Shown here one piece after another: positions 1 to 6,543 of a DNA stretch of 9,765 nt (position 1 is its first letter; each line of letters starts with the position of its first letter). Made by a program: the position numbers and the translations under genes. The stretch is taken from assembly GCA_905221125.1 (NCBI GenBank), contig CAJNBY010000028.1:1-9765 (forward strand), in the 5' to 3' direction. The DNA is from a bacterium (GTDB lineage: Bacteria > Bacillota > Bacilli > Lactobacillales > Streptococcaceae). The notes below the pieces were generated by a model that did not search any database, was not told the DNA's origin, and was given only the letters and a program-made list of their open reading frames with translations.

Positions 1-728
1 TCCTGTGCTAACAAGGCTTGTTCTTCACGCCTGCGTTGTTCACTAAACATTTTCCTGTCCTCCTCGGACCAGCTCTTATAGTCCAGCAGTTGGTCTGCCT
101 GGCTAATGGCTCGGTCGGGGTCTTGAGTAAAGGGCTTGTTACCGAAAAACTCCAACCACGGCTTGCGAACCTTGTCTTTGCTGGTTTCTCTGTATTTTTT
201 TAATTCCAAGAACGCCATCTTGACTAGATGATGTTCCTGTCCATTGTTTGTGATGGTTAAGACCTCACCTGTCGTATCTTCTCGCATACTAAAGCTATGA
301 AAAGCCAGGTCATCTGAGAAATAATTACTGTCTACAATAGCGATTGCGTAAACGGGTGCAATATGTTTATAACTCTGGTGAGTATTGCCCTCTTGCTGAC
401 GAATTTTTTCAAGATTTTGATTGACCTGACTACACAGATAAGCCCACAAACGATTAATGAAAAAATTCTGATGATGAACTTGAATCTCAATGATAACCTG
501 TGTCCCATTGTCCAACTCCGCCAAAACGTCTATACTTGTATAGAAATCTTGGGCTGAATAAGGCAGGGAAGGTAGTACATGAATATTGCTCCCCTCCAAA
601 ATAGTCACATTTTTTGCTGGTAAATCTAACATATCGCGGATAAATTGACAAGTGATTTCTGGATTGCTAAAGATTTTCTTAGCAACCAAGTCATTGGTTG
701 GGCTGATGCCCGGATGTCTTAAAGTCAT
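1..728 (-). CDS. Rpn/PDDEXK_2-family nuclease (putative transposase-like), partial at 3' end
   Basis: The frame is open for 242 codons from an ATG at 728-726 to the left edge, so the C-terminus is missing. It begins MTLRHPGISPTNDLVAKKIF, typical of the PD-(D/E)XK proteins annotated as Rpn recombination-promoting nucleases or 'PDDEXK_2 transposases'. The nuclease core is visible as D67 (TSIDVLAELDNG) followed by E81-I-Q83 in VIIEIQVHH, the D...ExQ variant of the PD-(D/E)XK signature. It is followed by a conserved-looking helix (FFINRLWAYLCSQ) and the strand PVYAIAIVD. Known members are cytoplasmic DNA endonucleases proposed to act in RecA-independent recombination. The start is set by AGGAGG six bases upstream; the other ATG at 732-730 reads into a stop after 13 codons. 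It lies 100 bp downstream of the fucosidase gene on the same strand with no visible terminator between, so read-through is possible. Functional link to the sugar operon is not expected. Confidence 0.85.
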   Translation of the reverse strand, partial: MTLRHPGISPTNDLVAKKIFSNPEITCQFIRDMLDLPAKNVTILEGSNIHVLPSLPYSAQDFYTSIDVLAELDNGTQVIIEIQVHHQNFFINRLWAYLCSQVNQNLEKIRQQEGNTHQSYKHIAPVYAIAIVDSNYFSDDLAFHSFSMREDTTGEVLTITNNGQEHHLVKMAFLELKKYRETSKDKVRKPWLEFFGNKPFTQDPDRAISQADQLLDYKSWSEEDRKMFSEQRRREEQALLAQ

Positions 729-740
729 CCATTTCCTCCT
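729..740 (-). promoter_or_regulatory. Ribosome-binding site that fixes the nuclease start
   Basis: On the minus strand AGGAGG (740-735) is followed by six bases and then ATG at 728. It is a near-perfect Shine-Dalgarno sequence. It discriminates between two nearby ATGs: the one at 732 is too close to the SD and its frame stops after 13 codons. Confidence 0.8.
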
Positions 741-743
741 TCT

Positions 744-752
744 ATTATACCA
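744..752 (-). promoter_or_regulatory. Possible extended -10 promoter for the nuclease gene
   Basis: The minus strand reads TGGTATAAT, a perfect extended -10 (TGnTATAAT). No good -35 hexamer lies 16-18 bp upstream; the sequence there is AT-rich (about CAAAAT). The predicted start of transcription would fall around 737, inside the Shine-Dalgarno sequence, so the leader would be only about ten bases. That makes it either an unusually short leader or a chance match in AT-rich DNA. Confidence 0.4.
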
Positions 753-828
753 TATTTTTAAATCCAATTTTGCTAGATTCGATGGTTCTATCTATTTATT
801 CGAAAAGGAAATGAATTGTGAAGATATT

Positions 829-2517
829 TTATCTCGTTTCAACTAAAATATGAGCTTGATCAACCAACTGTCCATCAACAGTCAGATTCAGATAGAAATC
901 CAAGGTCTTATTGGCAGCAAAATACAGGGTTGGTATGGTCAGGTCTTTTTTGCTTTCCCCAGCTTGAAATTGAAGGAATTGAATCTCATCCTGATAGGCG
1001 ACGCCATGAACACCTGTCCCCGGTTGAATCGAAATCTTAGCTTCCAGAGGAGTACTACTTTCACTACGTTCAACCCTAAAATGAAGAGTCTCTCCCTTTG
1101 CCACAGCTAGACTTTTTTCTGCAAATGCCAGTCCCTGAACAACTTCTTTGTTTGCTAAGCTAGGAGTTTTATAAAGTGAAATTTTTGTTAAGACAGGCAA
1201 ATCCTGTGACTCCGTAATCATCACGCGCACCTTCTGTGCCTCTACCAGCGGCCCTCGCAAGAGGCGCTTATGACCAACTGTAAAACCCGTTCCAAATTCC
1301 TGCCAGGCACCATCCACCTCTACTTGCACCTGAAAAGCAGCGATTCGTTGCCCCAGCTTCAAATCTTCTCTTAACTCAAGCACATCAAAAGTTTTAGGTG
1401 CCCCTAAGTCGAGTTCTAACTGAATTGGCAATTCTGCATCGCTTGCCCAAGAGCTGGTCTCAAGCCCATCTGTCAGATGATGACAAGCAAAGTCTGCGGA
1501 AAGAGCAGGACCAGATACCTTGGCTCCCAGAGCCAAATCTTCTTTATAGAGTTCGTCACGATAAGCCGCAAATTCATAGAGGCGCTGGATATCTTTCTCA
1601 TCAAAGAGGCCATCTTGGTTCGGCGGAATATTGAGTAAGAGAGGTGTTCCTCTCCCCACCGAGTGGAAGTAAATTTCGACCAACTCCTCGAGAGACTTAG
1701 GATCCTGATTTTCATGGTAGAACCAGCCCGGCCGAATGGAAACATCTGCCTCACCGATTGAAAAAATCGTGCCTGAGGGATCCCCATGCTGAAGATAGTC
1801 CAGCTCTGCTTCTGTTCCTAGTTTGTCAGGATTCACCTTTTGCCACAGGGGATCACCTGCATACCCTCGTTCATTGCCAATCCAGCGAATGCTGGTGCCT
1901 TCTGTTGAAAAAATCAAGCAATCGCCCTGCAGGTCCCTAATGGTTTCAAACCATTTTTCAAATTCATAATTGACCTTTTGAGCGCCCTCCCCTCTGGCAC
2001 CATCCATCCAGACCTCAGTAAATTTACCTTCATTGCCATAGGCAGGATTTGATAAAATCTCCTTCAGCTGTGCCAGATAATAGGCATTATAGTCCGCTTC
2101 TCGCTCCACATGATAGAGAGGACTGTGGGCATCCCAAGGCGATAGGTAGACCCCCATATCCATATCAAACTCTGTGGCAGCTTGAGATACCTCAAGGAGC
2201 AAGTCCCCCTCTCCATTCCTCCAAGGACTGGCTTTGACCGAATAATCTGTGTGAGCTGTCGGATAGAGAACAAAGCCGTCGTGGTGCTTGACCACCAAAA
2301 TCAACTTTTTAAAGCCCGTTTCCTTGAGCACGCGAACCCACTCACGCGCATCTAACCTTGTCGGATTAAAGCGTTCAGGATCCTCCTGACCTGTCCCCCA
2401 TTCCTGGTCATAAAAGGTATTAGGCCCAAAATGGATAAAAGCTGCTAGTTCATCCTCTAAATAAGCTAGCTGAGCCTGACTAGGCGAGGGCCCGTGCGGT
2501 TTTATTTCTCTTACCAT
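829..2517 (-). CDS. GH29 alpha-L-fucosidase, cytoplasmic
   Basis: A 562-residue glycoside hydrolase family 29 enzyme that removes alpha-L-fucose from glycans. The N-terminal TIM barrel covers about residues 8-330, with typical motifs FIHFGPNTF (H29), VVKHHDGFVLYPT (H78, H79, D80) and VYLSPWD. The likely nucleophile is D172 in FTEVWMDGARGEG. The likely acid/base is E216 in RWIGNERGYAGDP, a spacing and context matching the GH29-B (alpha-1,3/1,4, Lewis-type) enzymes; this subfamily call is an inference. Residues about 335-450 look like an F5/8C (discoidin-like) beta-sandwich (LTDGLETSSWASD...QLELDLGAPKTFD), and about 455-562 form a further beta-rich, Calx-beta-like module. There is no signal peptide or anchor, so it should act in the cytoplasm on imported glycans. 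The start is one base after the stop of the GH2 gene (TAG-T-ATG), with its SD inside that gene, so the two are probably cotranscribed and translationally coupled. Confidence 0.92.
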   Translation of the reverse strand: MVREIKPHGPSPSQAQLAYLEDELAAFIHFGPNTFYDQEWGTGQEDPERFNPTRLDAREWVRVLKETGFKKLILVVKHHDGFVLYPTAHTDYSVKASPWRNGEGDLLLEVSQAATEFDMDMGVYLSPWDAHSPLYHVEREADYNAYYLAQLKEILSNPAYGNEGKFTEVWMDGARGEGAQKVNYEFEKWFETIRDLQGDCLIFSTEGTSIRWIGNERGYAGDPLWQKVNPDKLGTEAELDYLQHGDPSGTIFSIGEADVSIRPGWFYHENQDPKSLEELVEIYFHSVGRGTPLLLNIPPNQDGLFDEKDIQRLYEFAAYRDELYKEDLALGAKVSGPALSADFACHHLTDGLETSSWASDAELPIQLELDLGAPKTFDVLELREDLKLGQRIAAFQVQVEVDGAWQEFGTGFTVGHKRLLRGPLVEAQKVRVMITESQDLPVLTKISLYKTPSLANKEVVQGLAFAEKSLAVAKGETLHFRVERSESSTPLEAKISIQPGTGVHGVAYQDEIQFLQFQAGESKKDLTIPTLYFAANKTLDFYLNLTVDGQLVDQAHILVETR

Positions 2518-2527
2518 ACTACTTCCT
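2517..2527 (-). promoter_or_regulatory. GH2/GH29 coupled stop-start junction with embedded SD
   Basis: The minus strand reads AGGAAGTAGTATG. The AGGA ribosome-binding site (2527-2524) lies in the last codons of the GH2 gene, TAG (2521-2519) ends it, and the fucosidase ATG (2517) follows after one base. This arrangement normally gives translational coupling and near-equal output of both enzymes. It also supports the chosen fucosidase start. Confidence 0.75.
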
Positions 2528-5500
2528 ATCTACATTTTTCTTTACTTTTTTGGCATGTACTTGCAATTCGGTTAATGCTAGAGGGCTGGTCAAGTTTTCA
2601 AATCGAAGACGAAGGGCATAAGTCTCCACCTTATCAAATTCAAAACGAAGCTCCTCATCCTTGTCGCTTGACACTTTTCGGATGCCTGATACAGGGTGCC
2701 AATTCTCCTCTTGTTTGAGCAGAGAATCTTTTTCCAAATGATTTGGAGTCCGAGGCAAGACAGGTTCATTCCCTACATAATAATCAATAAAGGTCGGCTC
2801 CACCGCCACGTAATCTTGATTTTCAACATAATACAAGGTCAGGTTATCTACAAATCGCGGTTTTAAAATCCCTGCATCTCCAAACAGAATGCCCACGCTG
2901 GCTTGCTCTGACTTGGCAATCCAAGTATTGGCTGTCGATTTCTTCCTAGCAATAACCTTGTCATTGAGATATGATGCTGGATGATTAGGCTCTGAATGGG
3001 AAGCAAAGACCAGAGGCAGGTTAGACCCAGTCCACTGATTAGAAATAACCTCCCCATCTACACTAGCATCTGTCACACGAATGGTGACTGTTGCTGGCAA
3101 CTCACAGCTCATTACCCGACCTGCGAGCACATATTCTCCTACCTGAGCATAGATTTGAGGATCGAGTTCATCCCAAGTCACTTTGGCCGTATCTCGTCTG
3201 CCATCTGATAAGACTAGCTTAACTCGGTCTGGTAAGTGTGGAGCTTCCTTGACAAGCGTCCAAACCTTTTCAGGCTCAATAGCGCAAATCCCTTGAACAC
3301 AAACCTGAGCCGAAGCCTTTAGATCCAGCCCCTCAAGCTGTCCAGATACCGTAAATTCATGAAAGCTAGCCAAAGATTCTTTAGGAATTTCCTCCCACAC
3401 AACCTTGACTCGTTTTGCACCGCCTGACTTATAGTCCAACAAGACCGAAGACGGTAGTTGTGGATAAGTCCCCTTATCTGTATACAAGCGAAGCGGTCTT
3501 ACAGAAACTGCTCGGCCTAGCGAAGTATTTTCTGTAACCTGCAAATGAGTTTGATAGGTCTTCCCTTGATAAATGGCACGGATAGACAAGTTGCCCGCAG
3601 ACAAGCAATGAAGCACCCCCTGCTTGATAATAGCATGGGCACTGCCACTCGTCTCCCAAATCACTTCACTATTCCCCACCTTGTTCACAGGGTTATCCAC
3701 AGTTTGTGGATAAAGTCCAATAGCTGGGGAATCTCCTTCTTGTAAACTATCTTGATTGTCCACTCGAATCTCAAACAAGCGCTTATTTTTCACTGGTTGG
3801 GTAGCCAAAGCCTCTCCCACTAAGAGATCAAAACTTGCTGGCTCTAGCCCTCTGGCACTGGCTTTTACTCTCACATGACCTGCCTGCTCCAAACTCTGAA
3901 CCAAAACAACACCCCTGCCATGAAAGGCTTTCCTCTTAAACCGACCATTTTTCTGAGACTGGTAACGTTCACGACTAGCCTGCCTGCCGTTATCCACACC
4001 CACAATGCGAGCAGGGCCCTCAATTTTAAAATGAAGCTGATTGGAAGCAGTCGGCACCCAATTTCCATCCTTGTCCAATACATCAAAATAGAGATAAAGA
4101 AGGTCTTGCCCATCTAGCTCCAGTTGTGATTTCTCGCTATGTAACCTGATTTTGGCTGGCTTACCTGCAGTCACCACCCTATCTTCTGCCACAAGCCGCC
4201 CTTGACGGTCATAGGCTACAGCACGCAATTCTCCCGGTTGATAGTGCAAACGCCATTCGAGATAGAGTTGGTCAGAACTTGCTCCCTCTTGGTATTTTCT
4301 ACCATCTGAAGTCCATTTTTCCTGAAAAGTCTTCCTGCCTTGGGATTTTCCATTGAGAAATAGCTCTACAGAACCAGCATTTGAATACACTCGAACAGGG
4401 ATATCCCCATACTTATCCACAACTTGTTGATAACTCTTGTGGATTTCCCAATTCCAATGGGGTAGGATATGAACCATGGGATGCTGATCTGCATCCACCC
4501 ATTGACTTTGATAGAGATAATAATCATTTTTAGGAATCCCTGCCGTGTCCACAAGCCCAAAATAGGAACTCTTGACAGGCGTGTCATTTTGGTTGTGCCA
4601 AGGAGTCGGCTCACCGATATAGTCCACTCCTGTCCAGATAAACTGACCTGCATAGTCTAGCCGATTTCGATCTGCTATCCAAGAAGCCGTCGCCGTCTTC
4701 CCCCAAGGAACCCGATCATTGCCATAGTCCGACTGTTCAAAATTCCGCACGCGGCGATTATCCCCAACCCATTCCTTATCTGGTCGAAAATAGCTATCAC
4801 GCGTCCGTGTAGCCGATGAGGTTTCAGATCCATAAAGTCGCCACTTGGGATGTCTTTTGCGAATCGCGTCAATATTATCTTCCGAGTAATTCAAGCCCAC
4901 CACATCCAGCAAATCAGTAATCTTTTCATGATCTCCAGAACCATCTCCGAAGCGGAACTGATCCATTCCCATGGTCACAAAACGGCTATCATCAACCTCC
5001 TTAACCATCTCTAGCAAGCGTTTGATCGTCTTCAATGAATGAGCATCACCATTTGCTTCGCTGACCTCATTTCCCAAGGACCACATAAAAATCGCTGGAT
5101 TGTTCTTGCCACGCTGGACCATGGTTCGCAAATCGTAATCTGACCAGAAATCGCCTGCTTTCGCTTCTGGATGAGTCGCTTCTTCCTCAAAAAATCGACC
5201 ATAGTCATATTCTTTCTTGCCTCCATACCAGGTATCAAAGGCTTCTTCTTGGATGAGTAGGCCCAGTTTGGAAGCCAAATCCAGCAAAATACTACTAGCT
5301 GGATTATGGGTAATTCGGATAGCATTGACTCCCATTTCCTTCATCTGACGCAAGCGTCTCTCAGCAGCTGACCTGTTTTCCACAGCTCCCAGAGCTCCGT
5401 AGTCATGATGCAGACAAACCCCATGAATCTTCAACCAGCGACCATTTAGAAAGAAGCCCTTATCTGCTTGCCAATCCATATAACGGTAACCAAAGCTCTC

Positions 5501-6307
5501 CTCTTCTTCATCAACCAAAATGCCATTTTTATAAAGACGAGTCTTCAATTGGTAAAGGTGAGGGGAATCAATATCCCAAAGCAAGGGTTGAAAAATTGAT
5601 ATTGCTTGTTGGAAAGAATATTTGTCCCCAGCTTCAATCACTAGAGAGTCTGTTGCCTGCCAGTCTGACAGTTGCTGCCCATCATACCAGATACTCTGTT
5701 CTAAATATACCGAAACGGATTGAGGCCCATCATTTGAAACCTTGCTTTCAAGCTGGGTTTCCACCCAAGATTCCCTTTGCTCCTTAAGCTTGGGACTTGA
5801 TATCTTAATTCCATACAAATCCAGATGAACTGCATCTGTAACCAACAATTTTACTTCTCGATAAATACCGCTACCCGAATACCAACGACTGCTAGGTTGC
5901 TGATTTTCCACAAAAACCGCAAGCTGGTTGGCAGTCCCATCGTTTCTCAGATAAGGCGTGATATCATAAGAAAAAGGTGTATAGCCATTGGGATAATAGC
6001 CCAGCACTTGCCCGTTGATATAGACTTGGGCATTCATGTAAACTCCATCAAAGAGCAAACGCACCGAAACAAGACTGGCATCTTCTTCTAAGTAGAACTG
6101 CGTCCGGTACCAGGCCTGACCCCCGTTTAACTGACCACCCTCATTTTGCGCTGGCGAATAATGGTCAAAATCATTGTAAATACTCCAGTCATGTGGCACT
6201 TGAATCGCCTGCCAATTTTCCCTCTGAAAATCCGATGCCAAGGTCTCTTCTTTCCCCACCTCCTGGCTAAAAAACCAGTGATTTCGTAAAACTTCTTCTC
6301 TTCTCAT
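2519..6307 (-). CDS. GH2 beta-galactosidase, BgaA-like but without signal peptide or anchor
   Basis: A 1262-residue family 2 glycosidase. Residues about 5-155 are the sugar-binding jelly roll (VPHDWSIYNDF, SGSGIYREVKL), 160-275 the Ig-like domain, and 280-600 the TIM barrel. The acid/base is E414 (MWSLGNEVSEANGD) and the nucleophile E495 (LYGSETSSATRTRDSY). The stretch FIWTGVDYIGEPTPWHNQN through PVKSSYFGLVDTAGIPK is very close, from memory, to pneumococcal BgaA, which cleaves terminal beta-1,4-galactose. Then come GH2 C-terminal domains (about 610-705 and 715-830, including ARIVGVDNGRQAS), a Big_2-like domain (840-925), two Big_4-like domains (about 935-1080) and an F5/8C-like domain (1082-1255). 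BgaA is exported and LPXTG-anchored; this protein begins MRREEVLRNHWFFSQE, has no hydrophobic leader and ends KKVKKNVDRK, so it should be intracellular. The start is supported by GAGG nine bases upstream and a promoter about 30 bp upstream, which rules out a longer N-terminus. It is the first gene of an operon with the fucosidase. Confidence 0.92.
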   Translation of the reverse strand: MRREEVLRNHWFFSQEVGKEETLASDFQRENWQAIQVPHDWSIYNDFDHYSPAQNEGGQLNGGQAWYRTQFYLEEDASLVSVRLLFDGVYMNAQVYINGQVLGYYPNGYTPFSYDITPYLRNDGTANQLAVFVENQQPSSRWYSGSGIYREVKLLVTDAVHLDLYGIKISSPKLKEQRESWVETQLESKVSNDGPQSVSVYLEQSIWYDGQQLSDWQATDSLVIEAGDKYSFQQAISIFQPLLWDIDSPHLYQLKTRLYKNGILVDEEEESFGYRYMDWQADKGFFLNGRWLKIHGVCLHHDYGALGAVENRSAAERRLRQMKEMGVNAIRITHNPASSILLDLASKLGLLIQEEAFDTWYGGKKEYDYGRFFEEEATHPEAKAGDFWSDYDLRTMVQRGKNNPAIFMWSLGNEVSEANGDAHSLKTIKRLLEMVKEVDDSRFVTMGMDQFRFGDGSGDHEKITDLLDVVGLNYSEDNIDAIRKRHPKWRLYGSETSSATRTRDSYFRPDKEWVGDNRRVRNFEQSDYGNDRVPWGKTATASWIADRNRLDYAGQFIWTGVDYIGEPTPWHNQNDTPVKSSYFGLVDTAGIPKNDYYLYQSQWVDADQHPMVHILPHWNWEIHKSYQQVVDKYGDIPVRVYSNAGSVELFLNGKSQGRKTFQEKWTSDGRKYQEGASSDQLYLEWRLHYQPGELRAVAYDRQGRLVAEDRVVTAGKPAKIRLHSEKSQLELDGQDLLYLYFDVLDKDGNWVPTASNQLHFKIEGPARIVGVDNGRQASRERYQSQKNGRFKRKAFHGRGVVLVQSLEQAGHVRVKASARGLEPASFDLLVGEALATQPVKNKRLFEIRVDNQDSLQEGDSPAIGLYPQTVDNPVNKVGNSEVIWETSGSAHAIIKQGVLHCLSAGNLSIRAIYQGKTYQTHLQVTENTSLGRAVSVRPLRLYTDKGTYPQLPSSVLLDYKSGGAKRVKVVWEEIPKESLASFHEFTVSGQLEGLDLKASAQVCVQGICAIEPEKVWTLVKEAPHLPDRVKLVLSDGRRDTAKVTWDELDPQIYAQVGEYVLAGRVMSCELPATVTIRVTDASVDGEVISNQWTGSNLPLVFASHSEPNHPASYLNDKVIARKKSTANTWIAKSEQASVGILFGDAGILKPRFVDNLTLYYVENQDYVAVEPTFIDYYVGNEPVLPRTPNHLEKDSLLKQEENWHPVSGIRKVSSDKDEELRFEFDKVETYALRLRFENLTSPLALTELQVHAKKVKKNVDRK
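3459..4421. other. Cluster of five exact consensus DnaA boxes inside the GH2 gene
   Basis: The 9-mer TTATCCACA, the consensus DnaA box of most bacteria, occurs exactly five times: 3459-3467 (minus), 3693-3701 (plus), 3705-3713 (minus), 3990-3998 (plus) and 4413-4421 (plus). I found no other exact copy in the window; a one-mismatch copy (TTATCCCCA) is at 4758-4766. All lie in coding sequence, in codons for V-D-N/K or Y-P-Q. The motif is seen directly; binding of DnaA is inference. Chance from codon preference (GTG GAT AAN, TAT CCA CAA) remains a real alternative. Confidence 0.4.
3693..3713. repeat. 21-bp inverted pair of DnaA boxes
   Basis: TTATCCACA, three bases, then TGTGGATAA: a perfect 9-bp inverted repeat with a 3-bp spacer. 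It encodes part of LYPQTVDNP in the Big_2-like domain of the galactosidase. As RNA it could form a 9-bp stem, but a 3-base loop and lack of a U-tract make a terminator unlikely. Confidence 0.7.
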
Positions 6308-6316
6308 ACAATCATT

Positions 6317-6320
6317 CCTC
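6317..6320 (-). promoter_or_regulatory. Ribosome-binding site of the GH2 gene
   Basis: Minus-strand AAAGAGGAAT contains GAGG at 6320-6317, nine bases before the ATG at 6307. It supports the short, leaderless N-terminus. Confidence 0.7.
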
Positions 6321-6342
6321 TTTAAACGACTCGATTTACTTG

Positions 6343-6371
6343 ACTATAACACAAAACAAAAGCGCTTTCAA
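6343..6371 (-). promoter_or_regulatory. Sigma-A type promoter of the GH2-GH29 operon
   Basis: On the minus strand TTGAAA (-35, 6371-6366) is separated by exactly 17 bp from TATAGT (-10, 6348-6343). The -10 is preceded by TGT, giving an extended -10 (TGnTATAGT). Each hexamer differs from consensus at one position. The predicted start of transcription is near 6336, leaving a leader of about 30 bases before the GH2 ATG. Confidence 0.8.
6357..6370 (-). promoter_or_regulatory. CcpA cre-like operator overlapping the -35 box
   Basis: The minus strand reads TGAAAGCGCTTTTG, centred on a perfect AAAGCGCTTT palindrome. It matches 12 of 14 positions of the cre consensus TGNAANCGNTNNCA when read on the plus strand (CAAAAGCGCTTTCA). 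It covers most of the -35 box and the upstream half of the spacer, a position where bound CcpA/HPr-Ser-P would block RNA polymerase. The operon is therefore predicted to be repressed during growth on preferred sugars, which fits host-glycan scavenging genes. Confidence 0.75.
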
Positions 6372-6495
6372 GGCTTCATCCATCACTCCCTAAATACTCA
6401 GAAAAGATTCTATAATTTGTGGAGAAGTCTGAAAATCACTCCATGTTCAAACAAACTGTCATTTTCAAGAAATAAGATCAAAGCTTACAAGAACT
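6372..6495. other. Intergenic DNA upstream of the glycosidase promoter, nothing recognised
   Basis: This AT-rich stretch lies between the protease terminator and the GH2 promoter. I see no ORF, BOX or RUP-like element or further hairpin. An 8-bp direct repeat (GGAGTGAT on the minus strand, at 6442-6435 and 6389-6382) is the only internal structure noted and could be chance. Confidence 0.5.
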
Positions 6496-6533
6496 AAAAA
6501 ACACCCCTCTGAATATTCATTCCAGAGAGATGT
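6496..6533 (-). terminator. Intrinsic terminator of the M26 protease gene
   Basis: Eleven bases after the protease stop codon the minus strand has ACATCTCTCTG (6533-6523), an 11-base loop, then CAGAGGGGTGT (6511-6501) running into a tract of T (6501-6496). The arms pair over 11 bp with two G-U pairs, and the U-tract follows directly. It separates the protease transcript from the glycosidase operon. The plus-strand reading has only a weak T-run (CCTTTTG), so it is mainly a minus-strand terminator. Confidence 0.85.
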
Positions 6534-6543
6534 TCCTTTTGTC

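Noticed and set aside
363..557. Plus-strand open frame with hydrophobic start, antisense to the nuclease
   Set aside because: The nuclease frame on the other strand carries a clear fold signature, and this peptide resembles nothing and lacks an SD.
729..828. Terminator after the fucosidase gene
   Set aside because: I searched the 100-bp gap for a GC-rich stem followed by a T-run on the minus strand and found none; only short repeats of TCGAAT.
3871..4117. Pair of 80-codon open frames on both strands within the GH2 gene
   Set aside because: Both are shadows of the coding frame, with no ribosome-binding site or family resemblance.
5032..5325. 97-codon minus-strand open frame inside the GH2 gene
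   Set aside because: It lies in another frame of a well-supported gene whose catalytic residues flank it, and its translation shows no recognisable domain.
6411..6416. TATAAT on the plus strand as a rightward promoter
   Set aside because: No -35 at suitable distance and it would transcribe antisense into the protease terminator with no gene ahead.
6382..6442. 8-bp direct repeat (ATCACTCC) upstream of the glycosidase promoter as a regulator site
   Set aside because: Only two short copies 53 bp apart, with no symmetry and no regulator gene nearby; easily due to chance.
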